DNA of 6,493 nt from Oligoflexales bacterium (GCA_015232735.1 JADFZC010000144.1:1-6493), one strand, 5' to 3'; shown: positions 1 through 5,729, counted from the first letter of the stretch. Made by a program: numbers and translations. Notes: generated from the sequence alone by a model not told the origin.

Positions 1-357
1 TAGTCAGGTTTTCTTTGGATTATAGAGTATTTACGCAAACTTTTTTTCCTCTGCCATAAAAATTAAATAAAAATCTGGTTATGGTAAGTAGTGTGCCTAT
101 TTTTATAAACGCAATTTTTCAACCGCCGTATTTAATAATATATTTGGTCTGGGTTTTTCTTTCTATATGATTTGAAATTCATCAGTAAACGGCTGCAGCA
201 TCCTTTTTGGTTATGGTGAGTATAGTTTGCTGATGGAAAGGAATATAAAAATGAATTATGAAATTTTCAATACAGCATCAACATTGCAATTTAGGTTTCA
301 TGATCAAACGTCCACATTAAACTACTATCCTTTGGATGCTACCGAATTTCGAATTCT
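1..357. other. AT-rich stretch without a convincing gene
   Basis: This stretch is strongly AT-rich and has no recognisable coding region on either strand. It lies downstream of the minus-strand methyltransferase that ends at 358. Visible structure is limited to a 15-base direct repeat with one mismatch (76-90 and 208-222), an 8-base palindrome GCTGCAGC (192-199) and a short GAATT-TCG-AATTC palindrome (344-356) next to the methyltransferase stop codon. That last palindrome is too short, and lacks a T tract, to be called a terminator. A plus-strand ATG at 251 has an AAAGGA ribosome site, but its reading frame runs into the antisense of the methyltransferase, so I do not call a gene. Confidence 0.5.
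76..222. repeat. Short imperfect direct repeat, TGGTTATGGTRAGTA
   Basis: TGGTTATGGTAAGTA (76-90) recurs as TGGTTATGGTGAGTA (208-222), spaced 132 bases start to start, with 14 of 15 bases identical. Both lie in the AT-rich left region. They could be paired protein-binding sites, the remains of a duplication, or chance in biased sequence. Confidence 0.3.
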
Positions 358-933
358 TTACTTCACCAATAATACAGCACGGCTAAAGGCGATTGGTGGG
401 CGAGCCAATTCCCGATAGCCCATTTTTTTCGCAATCGCGATCGTATCGTCCAAATTCTTGCCGGTAACATGAATTTTGGGTTCCGCGATCAAAAGTGTTG
501 CATTCGGCTTAAGAGCGTTCAATATACTTTTTAGGAAAACTTCCCGATCGGAGACCTCATGAACCATCCAGAAGGCTAGGGCGAAATCGAGCGGGTATTC
601 GATCTTGAAATTCTCATTGGATACGAGCTGAAAGTGAATCTGACCTTCGAGACTTTTCTTTTTCGCCCTCTTCTCCAAAATCGCAAGCATCCTCTTTTGA
701 ATGTCGACTGCAATGATTTTTCCTTGCGGGCCGACCATGCGTGCCATGGGCAATGTGAAATAACCCTGACCTGGTCCAACATCGAGCACATTATCACCAG
801 GCTTGATGTACGGCGACACAATCTTGTAGGGGTCCTGGAAGAATTTTCTAAAGAAATTATCGAATGTGAAACAACACCACCAGGGACATACATGTTTTTC
901 TCTTACGAAGATGATATCAAAAATATTACTCAA
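358..933 (-). CDS. Class I SAM-dependent methyltransferase
   Basis: A 191-residue protein, near the usual length for small single-domain Rossmann methyltransferases. SAM-binding motif I is VLDVGPGQG (residues 49-57), and the acidic residue that holds the SAM ribose is D77 in IIAVD. FWMVHEV (121-127) and LKPNATLLIAEPK (141-153) match later strands of the fold, although NA replaces the common GG after LKP. The N-terminal HVCPWW...FDN segment with CPWWCC (16-21) is typical of a methyltransferase group common in anaerobes; its substrate is unknown to me. The start is TTG at 931-933: AAGGGG lies 9 bases upstream, no in-frame ATG precedes motif I, and an in-frame TAA lies three codons upstream. It follows the membrane-protein gene by 53 bases on the same strand, so the two are probably co-transcribed. 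I am sure of the fold, not of the substrate. Confidence 0.9.
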   Translation of the reverse strand: MSNIFDIIFVREKHVCPWWCCFTFDNFFRKFFQDPYKIVSPYIKPGDNVLDVGPGQGYFTLPMARMVGPQGKIIAVDIQKRMLAILEKRAKKKSLEGQIHFQLVSNENFKIEYPLDFALAFWMVHEVSDREVFLKSILNALKPNATLLIAEPKIHVTGKNLDDTIAIAKKMGYRELARPPIAFSRAVLLVK

Positions 934-942
934 GACGGCTTA

Positions 943-948
943 CCCCTT
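943..948 (-). promoter_or_regulatory. Ribosome binding site deciding a TTG start
   Basis: On the minus strand AAGGGG sits 9 bases before the TTG at 931-933. The only in-frame alternatives before the conserved HVCPWW segment are rare ATT/ATC codons, so this site supports TTG initiation of the downstream methyltransferase. Confidence 0.55.
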
Positions 949-954
949 ATTCCT

Positions 955-980
955 GGCTACCACCCGAACGCGGGTTAGCC
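955..980 (-). promoter_or_regulatory. Intercistronic GC-rich hairpin
   Basis: GGCTA (955-959) pairs with TAGCC (976-980), and ACCCG (962-966) pairs with CGGGT (971-975). This gives ten base pairs with a 2-base bulge and a 4-base loop. It fills the gap between the stop of the membrane-protein gene and the ribosome site of the methyltransferase. No T tract follows on either strand, so it is not an intrinsic terminator. It may stabilise or mark a processing point in the two-gene mRNA, or tune initiation at the TTG codon. Function is inferred from position only. Confidence 0.45.
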
Positions 981-986
981 TTGCAA

Positions 987-1370
987 TCAACCTTTCAGCC
1001 TGTTGGCCCAAACACCTGCCCCCCAACTGACAGTAAAAATGAGCGCAAAGGGAATCCAGGTACCCATGAGGCTTTGGAACATCTCTAGGCTGCCAAGGAT
1101 CACTAAGGCGACCAGCAGAAAGTCCACAGTCATCACGAATCCGACAAAAAGCAATGCTGCAATGAGAGGCGGATAATCACCATAGCGCTTTTGATAAAGG
1201 ATCGCCAATGTGGCAAAACCCATAGGCCCAGCGATTAGATGGACAAGCAGCGTCTCCTCCATGCCTATTAGTGGTGGCAGCACGCCCATGATCGCTGCGC
1301 AGAAAGCCCAACCTATGAAAGAAAAACCTAATAGGATTCCCAGAGAATGCGTTTTCGGACTGCTGATCAT
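987..1370 (-). CDS. Small four-helix integral membrane protein
   Basis: A 127-residue, very hydrophobic protein with four predicted membrane segments, at about residues 11-31, 41-59, 67-91 and 103-121. Polar residues cluster in the loops (KRYGDY at 61-66) and at the basic C-terminus (NRLKG). I recognise the general pattern (an H44 in helix 2, a D83 in helix 3, then EMF..LMGTWIPF at 96-108) as one shared by uncharacterised bacterial and archaeal membrane proteins, but I know no function. The ATG at 1368-1370 is the only plausible start because an in-frame TAA lies at 1377-1379; AGGGGG is 12 bases upstream. It is first in a likely operon with the methyltransferase at 358-933, so it might provide membrane context for that enzyme; this is speculation. 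Confidence 0.8.
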   Translation of the reverse strand: MISSPKTHSLGILLGFSFIGWAFCAAIMGVLPPLIGMEETLLVHLIAGPMGFATLAILYQKRYGDYPPLIAALLFVGFVMTVDFLLVALVILGSLEMFQSLMGTWIPFALIFTVSWGAGVWANRLKG

Positions 1371-1775
1371 CCAGACTTATGACCCCCTATTTAATGATCC
1401 TTACTGAGGATCTATAAATTTAGGTTAAACTTGGCCAGCTCATTTTGCAACTCCATTTAGGTTGACTCGGTCTGATGTCGTCAGGGGAATCTGTTAAAAA
1501 TGCCTCCTAATCAAACGCGGAGACAAACATCATATTTATTCCCGTCTGATGCCTCAGAATCTTTATTATACCATTCAAATCGCTTTTGATTGGTCCAATG
1601 ACAGGGACACCATCAAAAACCGGAGGGAGCAACGAAAATCAAAAAAAATTGGATTGCTTCTGGGCGAAAATTACTGCCAGAATTTTTCAATTTTCATAAG
1701 ATGCCCTTATTCAAAATGGTAATCAGGCAGCTTCTTTCAGGAGAAAACCCACACGCCGCAGAAAAGGAAACTCAT
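1371..1775. other. Divergent intergenic region containing repeat copy A
   Basis: 405 bases separate the minus-strand membrane-protein gene from the plus-strand UbiE-like methyltransferase, so promoters for both should lie here. I find no convincing -35/-10 pair. The right half carries dispersed-repeat copy A (1622-1687). A short ATTGG-T-CCAAT palindrome lies at 1589-1599. The frame of the downstream gene stays open back to a TGA at 1599-1601, but only because it reads through the repeat. Confidence 0.5.
1622..1687 (+). repeat. Dispersed structured repeat, copy A
   Basis: This 66-base segment matches 5664-5729 at 57 positions without gaps. It contains GGAGCAAC (1626-1633) facing ATTGCTTC (1653-1660), a stem weakened to seven pairs including one G-U, and a second stem TTCTGG (1658-1663) with CCAGAA (1677-1682) followed by five T. 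The second stem keeps pairing with copy B through a two-sided change at 1659/1681. It ends 88 bases before the start of the UbiE-like methyltransferase, so it would lie in that gene's leader if transcription starts upstream. It could be a non-autonomous mobile repeat or a structured RNA element. Confidence 0.7.
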
Positions 1776-2699
1776 ATGACTCAACAGATCGACTCAAAAC
1801 CACATTCACACGATTTCTTTGGAGAATGGCGCGATTTCTGGTGGAACATGGACTTTATTGAACTCATGTCGAAACGTTGGCGTCTTGCGGAAATCGGCAC
1901 TGTTTTGGACGTCGGATGTGGGGTCGGACACTGGGGGCGTGTTCTCTTTCCATTTTTTACTCCTTCCACTAAAATCACAGGCATCGATATGGAAGCCGAG
2001 TCCATTCAAAAATGCATCGAAATAGCCAATCAATCTGGAATTTCGGAACGTTGCAAGTACATGCTTTCAAAGGCCGAAGCCCTGCCATTTCCAGATAATT
2101 CTTTCGACATGGTGACCTGCCAGACCGTATTGATTCACGTTCCGGATCCAAAGAGGGCTTTACGAGAAATGATACGCGTACTGAAACCAGGCGGTCTCAT
2201 CGCCGTCGCCGAGCCCAATAATGTTGCATCGAATCTGATCGAAACTTCCTTAAGTTTCGATGATCCGCTGGAGACCAAGATGAAGAGGGTTCGATTTGCC
2301 TTGATATGCGAAAAGGGAAAGGCCTCGCTTGGCCTTGGACATAATTCCATTGGTGACATGCTTCCCAGTTTATTTGCCGCAGAGAGATTGGACGAGATAC
2401 AGGTGTATCTGTCCGACAAAGCCGCGTTCATGATTCCTCCATACAATACGCCCGCCGAACAAGCCAATATCAGACAGGCCTCTGAATGGGTAAATCAGGA
2501 ATTTTTCATGTGGAGCCATGCCGAGACGAAACAATATTTTCTGGCTGGCGGCGGGACGGATGAGGAATTCGAAACCTGCTGGAATGAACTCAGGGTCTGT
2601 TCAAATAAGTTTCTTTCATCCATAAAAGCTGAAAGCTTTCATGCAACGGGAGCTGCCATATTTTACCTCGTTTCCGGAAGGAAGAATGAAAACTGGTAG
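1776..2699 (+). CDS. UbiE-like class I SAM-dependent methyltransferase
   Basis: A 307-residue protein. The N-terminal half is a Methyltransf_11/UbiE-type domain: motif I is VLDVGCGVG (residues 43-51), the ribose-binding acidic residue is D71 in ITGID, PFPDNSFDMV lies at 104-113, and IHVPDPKRALREMIRVLKPGG (120-140) carries the hallmark LKPGG turn. About 150 further residues follow, with aromatic and acidic patches (FFMWSHAE, 243-250), probably an acceptor-binding region; the substrate cannot be read from sequence. I chose the ATG at 1776 because AAAAGGAAA ends 5 bases before it. An ATG at 1701 would add 25 residues before the conserved part and has no good ribosome site. It stands alone: divergent from the operon on its left and followed by gene remnants. 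Confidence 0.9.
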   Translation: MTQQIDSKPHSHDFFGEWRDFWWNMDFIELMSKRWRLAEIGTVLDVGCGVGHWGRVLFPFFTPSTKITGIDMEAESIQKCIEIANQSGISERCKYMLSKAEALPFPDNSFDMVTCQTVLIHVPDPKRALREMIRVLKPGGLIAVAEPNNVASNLIETSLSFDDPLETKMKRVRFALICEKGKASLGLGHNSIGDMLPSLFAAERLDEIQVYLSDKAAFMIPPYNTPAEQANIRQASEWVNQEFFMWSHAETKQYFLAGGGTDEEFETCWNELRVCSNKFLSSIKAESFHATGAAIFYLVSGRKNENW

Positions 2700-2933
2700 C
2701 TCACAGAATATCTTATCCCCAGTATTTGTGGAAAAATCACCCTTGACCAACAATTTTTGAATCTGTAAAAGCCTCTGCCCGTTTTGCCTCTTTTTTAATC
2801 ATCTCCTGAAATGAATTAAAAATGGGTTGTACAATCTCTGGAAGTATTCTGTGAGCTATTTCCTGACAAAAACAAAGTAAAAATACCTCCTGATGCGCAC
2901 AGCAATGGGAAAGAGGAAAGACACACACCATCC
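2700..2933. other. Stretch between methyltransferase and radical SAM remnant, no convincing gene
   Basis: No terminator-like hairpin with a T tract follows the methyltransferase. A minus-strand frame is open from 3084 to a stop at 2737, but its first third is the antisense of the radical SAM remnant. Its last 50 residues, including EIVQPIFNSFQEMIKKEAKR, look somewhat protein-like and could be the scrap of a lost gene. On the plus strand the frame leading into the radical SAM remnant is open from 2823, but it has no start codon and does not match the family's expected cysteine-rich N-terminus. Confidence 0.35.
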
Positions 2934-3258
2934 GAGGCCATAATAGCATCATTTTCACCTCATTTCGGTGAGGAAAGCGTCCTTGCCGGAACGAGAGGTT
3001 CCGGAACAGTTTTTTTTCAGCGGCTGCAACCTTAACTGTGTCTTTTGCCAGAATTTTGAAATAAGCTGCGGCGGCATTGGCCACAGTGTCTCCACTGAGG
3101 GTATGGCTGCCATTTTTTTAAAAATTATGGAATACGGTTGTCACAACCTTAACCTTGTTACTCCAACCCATGTCATAGGTCAAATACTTGATTCCTTGAA
3201 TCTTGCCATTTCCAGATGCTTCAACCTTCCCATCGTTTTACGGCTTTTAAAAATATGA
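2934..3258 (+). pseudogene. Broken PflX-like radical SAM protein (COG1313 type)
   Basis: Two adjacent frames together spell a core segment of PflX-type radical SAM proteins (family related to pyruvate formate-lyase activating enzymes). The first frame gives ASFSPHFGEESVLAGTRGSG and TVFF (about 2946-3017). The second gives FSGCNLNCVFCQN, with the CX3CX2C cluster-binding cysteines intact (first Cys codon at 3025-3027), then EISCGGIG and HNLNLVTPTHVIGQILDSLN. The frames join at a run of eight T (3010-3017); seven T would restore a single frame. The start and the N-terminal cysteine segment are missing. The 3' end stops after NLPIV-LRLLKI, where relatives have roughly a dozen more residues (a YNT.GYDS-like stretch) between NLPIV and LRLL, then a C-terminal half of the barrel. 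About 100 of some 300 expected residues remain, so the gene cannot make a normal enzyme. Confidence 0.8.
3010..3017 (+). other. Eight-T homopolymer at a frameshift
   Basis: Eight consecutive T lie exactly where the radical SAM reading frame shifts by one. Loss of one T would join GSGTVFF to SGCNLNC, as in intact relatives. It may be a true mutation, a slippage-prone tract or a sequencing error. Because both gene ends are also missing, the gene would be defective either way. Confidence 0.7.
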
Positions 3259-3533
3259 AAAAAGCTGGTTTGTATAAGTTTTTATAATAATAGTTTTCGG
3301 AATTAGCATAGCCTTGGCCTGTCTCAAATCTGTTTTTATGGTTTTTATGAGGAATTATGAACATTAAACTCAATCCATGAGACTGTCCTACCTTTTTCAC
3401 CCATAGGTAAATATTCATCAGATCAGCATCTGCTCTCTTTCAAAATTCTTTCCACTGCAGTGCTGTCCCTCATTCTCAAAAGTATTTTACCAAGTTATTT
3501 TATATGGTTTTAATTGAATCAGCGGCACAGCAT

Positions 3534-3692
3534 TCAATCTGAACAATATCCTTCGCATAGCCAAATGGTTTTGGAAAATCCGTCATTGAGGGTTTCTCTG
3601 AAACCGTTATAATAGCTGGCATTAACTGCGGTGATATGGTAAATCCCTGGCTTCGTTGACCAGGTCAAGACGAAAAATAAGTCTTTGCCATA
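3534..3692 (-). pseudogene. Possible 3' scrap of an Ig-like surface protein gene
   Basis: On the minus strand a 52-codon frame, closed upstream by a TAA (3693-3695) and ended by a TGA (3534-3536), reads LTWSTKPGIYHITAVNASYY followed by NGFRETLNDGFSK and a tail with two cysteines. The alternating hydrophobic pattern W.....G.Y.ITA.N and the aromatic repeats look like the last strands of an immunoglobulin-like or PKD-like beta-sandwich domain, as found at the ends of secreted proteins. There is no start codon with a ribosome site, so it would be the leftover of a longer gene. The segment is short and the reading could be chance; no conserved catalytic motif supports it. Confidence 0.3.
3586..3613 (+). 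promoter_or_regulatory. Candidate sigma-70 promoter with palindrome in the spacer
   Basis: TTGAGG (3586-3591) and a perfect TATAAT (3608-3613) are separated by 16 bases, about 100 bases before the HExxH gene. The spacer contains GGTTTC-TCT-GAAACC (3591-3605), a 6-base inverted repeat placed where a repressor would block polymerase. The caveat is that the same bases may be remnant coding sequence on the other strand. Confidence 0.35.
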
Positions 3693-3714
3693 TTATTTAT
3701 ATTTGGAAATATTT

Positions 3715-4569
3715 ATGAGCCTAATTCCGACCTTTTTTTTGATTATCTTTGCGCTTTTCTTTCTGACTGACTGTTCCTTTTATCCAGACAATGCTGATCA
3801 TTCCTCCAAAACAAAAACATTATCTCCGTATAATGCAGCAATATCTTTCATCAAGGCAAATCCGGCATATCCCCTCCCAGTCATATTTGAAAGGAAGGTT
3901 GATGAAGCCCTTGCACTATTGGATAAAGCGGCTAAAAACCCCAAAAACGGGCTTAGAGCGGAACTTGCTGAAGAAACGCTGAATCGGATTCGTGAGGGAG
4001 CGGTTTTACTCGATGAGATCACAAGCGCGCTTCCGCAGGACCTTTATCACATGTGCCGTGATCTGCATATTTCAATCTGTAAAATTCCTTTGAAATATCC
4101 TACCGATTTCATTGCGAATGACGAATTGCGAAAAAGCATTGTAAAGAATTATGCCGGATATATGTGGGGCAACCGCATATATTTTACCGTAAACGCAAAA
4201 ACCGATCCCCAGGTGCTTGCTTCGGTTTTAGTACACGAGACAAACCATGTCCTGAACCGTTCAGAGTGCCATTATTACAGCGATACGATCGAACAGACCA
4301 TAGACGACCGGCAAGGGTATCTGGAGGAATATCGTGCTTTCGTTGCTGAATGCGCTTTTATAAAAGGGAGCGAGGCTTCTGCCTCTGTATGCCATGATTT
4401 TGCATCCCGATGGATTTCCAGTGGTTATTCCTTCAAAGCGGATGCAAGCACTATCGTCGGGTCTTCCCACTCAGAGTCTCTTGCAGAAAAGATTTTCAAG
4501 GAACACGTCTACGGCTGGCTTATTCCAAATAGGCCTCACTGGCCAAAGAGCTTCTCCGATTGCATGTGA
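3715..4569 (+). CDS. Exported protein with HExxH zinc-peptidase motif
   Basis: A 284-residue protein. Residues 7-17 form a hydrophobic signal segment that ends at C20 (FFLTDC). This resembles a lipobox, but aspartate at -1 is unusual, so it may be a lipoprotein or an ordinary secreted or anchored protein. The mature part begins with a helical region (about 45-110) and reaches VLVHETNHVL: H174, E175 and H178 form an HExxH zinc site. YLEEYRAFVAE (202-212) lies about 25-35 residues further on and offers glutamates (E204, E205 or E212) as the third metal ligand, as in gluzincin-like enzymes. A role as an extracytoplasmic metallopeptidase is inferred from this motif. I do not recognise a named family. 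The ATG at 3715 follows GGAA with 7 bases between. A TTG at 3685 would put a polar segment before the signal and has no ribosome site. The gene stands alone and converges on the next one. Confidence 0.8.
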   Translation: MSLIPTFFLIIFALFFLTDCSFYPDNADHSSKTKTLSPYNAAISFIKANPAYPLPVIFERKVDEALALLDKAAKNPKNGLRAELAEETLNRIREGAVLLDEITSALPQDLYHMCRDLHISICKIPLKYPTDFIANDELRKSIVKNYAGYMWGNRIYFTVNAKTDPQVLASVLVHETNHVLNRSECHYYSDTIEQTIDDRQGYLEEYRAFVAECAFIKGSEASASVCHDFASRWISSGYSFKADASTIVGSSHSESLAEKIFKEHVYGWLIPNRPHWPKSFSDCM

Positions 4570-4854
4570 AATAAGGCATGGGTTGATAAGGACATGAGTT
4601 TAAGACAACAGTGACCAGGCTATAAGTTGAGCTGACAACCAAAACCGGATATTTTACGATGCCTTTTTCAAAATGATTCAATATCACTTAATCACTTAAG
4701 GTCATTTATCTCAATTTTCACTCCCTGAATTTCGTGCTAACGACAAATTATTCACCAAAATACTTGTCATATTGATTTTTATTTCTTTCTCATTTTTCTT
4801 CCTGTTCAAGAATGTGTGTTCATAACGGTTGTGACACAGCCAAATATTAAAATA
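4570..4854. other. Convergent intergenic gap without clear signals
   Basis: 285 AT-rich bases between the 3' ends of two convergent genes. I see no stem followed by a T tract for either strand. A tandem CACTTA-AT-CACTTA lies near 4686-4700. No gene is supported. Confidence 0.4.
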
Positions 4855-5346
4855 TCAGTAGGTTCTATCTTTGACTTTTCCTATCCACCTCGGTACCTGC
4901 TGCGGATATTCCTCATACGGCAGCCCAAACCGCTTACGCAACCCAGGTTCCTCAATGAAAACGATCCATAACTGCCACAGAAGCCACCAAACCAAACAGT
5001 GGCCGAGCAGGAGGATATGGCCGAATAGCAAAAACACGCCAAACCATATTACGATGTAAGAAACGTACATTGGATTGCGGCTGTATTTATAAAGACCGAC
5101 CACAACAAACTCCTTCGGTGGCTCGATCGGGACGGGCGTCCCTTTTCCGACAATACGAAAAACACGCTTGCAATATCCTGTCACACCCAAGCCCGCAAGA
5201 ATTAGCAGTGCGCCCAGGACCTGCAGAGCAGGGTGTACCAGCCTTGGCAATTCCAGACTGTTGTTAAGATTTATGACGCCCCAAGGTATGGCAATGCCAC
5301 CTATGAGAATGAATGTTATGATAGCCAACCAACTGGACCTCCTCAT
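4855..5346 (-). CDS. ICMT/PEMT-type membrane methyltransferase
   Basis: A 163-residue integral membrane protein of the isoprenylcysteine carboxyl methyltransferase / phospholipid methyltransferase superfamily, which uses SAM to methylate small or lipid-linked acceptors at the membrane. It has hydrophobic segments at about residues 8-26, 39-58, 95-110 and 112-131. The SAM-binding C-terminal signature is complete: GKGTPVPIEPP (68-78), GLYKYSRNPMY (84-94), the EEP motif (132-134) and FGLPYEEYPQQVPRW (140-154). Bacteria rarely have prenylated CaaX proteins, so the real acceptor is unknown. The ATG at 5344-5346 is preceded by AGGAGGTGAT, a near-full anti-16S match. The GTG at 5350-5352 lies inside that site and is unlikely to be the start. 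It is a single gene, convergent with the HExxH gene. Confidence 0.9.
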   Translation of the reverse strand: MRRSSWLAIITFILIGGIAIPWGVINLNNSLELPRLVHPALQVLGALLILAGLGVTGYCKRVFRIVGKGTPVPIEPPKEFVVVGLYKYSRNPMYVSYIVIWFGVFLLFGHILLLGHCLVWWLLWQLWIVFIEEPGLRKRFGLPYEEYPQQVPRWIGKVKDRTY

Positions 5347-5347
5347 A

Positions 5348-5357
5348 ATCACCTCCT
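5348..5357 (-). promoter_or_regulatory. Near-full-length Shine-Dalgarno site
   Basis: On the minus strand AGGAGGTGAT matches the 16S anti-Shine-Dalgarno over ten bases, with five bases between AGGAGG and the ATG at 5344-5346. It fixes that ATG as the start and predicts strong translation. Confidence 0.75.
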
Positions 5358-5402
5358 GTTTTGTTCTTGGAAATATTAGGCATTGGTCGACAGAGCAGGA
5401 AA

Positions 5403-5507
5403 GTTAGGACACCATATTTCACAACATGCGATAGCTATCTATGGATATTTTAAGCTCTACTTGGACAAAATAAGCTAAATCGGACTGTCCTAACTGTCCT
5501 AAGTGTC
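5403..5507. repeat. TGTCCTAA tandem and inverted repeats
   Basis: ACTGTCCTA occurs twice in direct tandem (5484-5492, 5493-5501), followed by a partial AGTGTC. GTTAGGACA at 5403-5411 is the exact reverse complement of 5486-5494. A lone GACTGTCCTA also lies at 3381-3390. The arrangement could be an operator upstream of the ICMT-like gene or the end of a mobile repeat. The single 9-base matches alone would not be unusual by chance. Confidence 0.35.
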
Positions 5508-5663
5508 GCCCCATGCCAAATATTATGATCCCTATTATTGTATAGACTTGGATCATCAGTAGGCAAAATAAAGTTCATAACACCTTGAATAGCCAGAGCA
5601 TCTGCGAGGCCACACACTTTAGTGTATATGGTGTGGACTGTAGCGGACTAACGAGCAAAGCGA

Positions 5664-5729
5664 GGAGGGAGCAACGGAGATCAAAAAAAAATGAGTTGCT
5701 CCTGGGTGAAAATTGCTGCCAGGATTTTT
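5664..5729 (+). repeat. Dispersed structured repeat, copy B
   Basis: The better-preserved copy of the 66-base repeat also found at 1622-1687 (57/66 identical). Stem 1 is a perfect GGAGCAAC (5668-5675) with GTTGCTCC (5695-5702). Stem 2 is TCCTGG (5700-5705) with CCAGGA (5719-5724), followed by TTTTT. The stems share 5700-5702, so they compete. A-rich bases (5683-5691) form the loop of stem 1. It lies 3' of, and on the opposite strand to, the nucleotidyltransferase-like gene. Confidence 0.7.

Larger units (their letters stand above)
3259..3714. other. Intergenic region with gene scrap and candidate promoter
   Basis: 456 bases between the radical SAM remnant and the HExxH gene. It holds a minus-strand coding scrap (3534-3692) and a plus-strand promoter candidate (3586-3613). 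A CCTGG/CCAGG hairpin (3646-3664) would fall in the leader. A minus-strand frame at 3221-3418 is open but resembles no family I know and overlaps the radical SAM remnant, so I do not call it a gene. Confidence 0.45.

Noticed and set aside
227..418. Plus-strand 63-codon frame, or 55 codons from the ATG at 251 with an AAAGGA site
   Set aside because: Its last 20 codons are the antisense of the conserved methyltransferase C-terminus, and the rest resembles no family. The ribosome-like site in AT-rich DNA is weak support.
634..978. Plus-strand 114-codon frame
   Set aside because: It lies opposite the methyltransferase motifs, whose conservation is on the minus strand, so it is a shadow.
1701..1775. 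25-residue N-terminal extension of the UbiE-like methyltransferase
   Set aside because: It has no ribosome site, reads out of the dispersed repeat and precedes the domain; the ATG at 1776 has a clear AAAAGGAAA.
2737..3084. Minus-strand 115-codon frame
   Set aside because: Its N-terminal third is the antisense of the recognisable radical SAM segment. The last 50 residues look mildly protein-like but have no family match or start, so it is mentioned only as a possible scrap.
3221..3418. Minus-strand 65-codon frame starting MNIYLWVKKVG
   Set aside because: It overlaps the 3' end of the radical SAM remnant, has no good ribosome site and I recognise no homologous family. Low-complexity AT-rich codons explain the open frame.
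5450..5617. Minus-strand 55-codon frame (42 codons from an ATG preceded by AAGGTG)
   Set aside because: An overlapping plus-strand frame is equally open, both run through inverted repeats, and neither has a recognisable motif.
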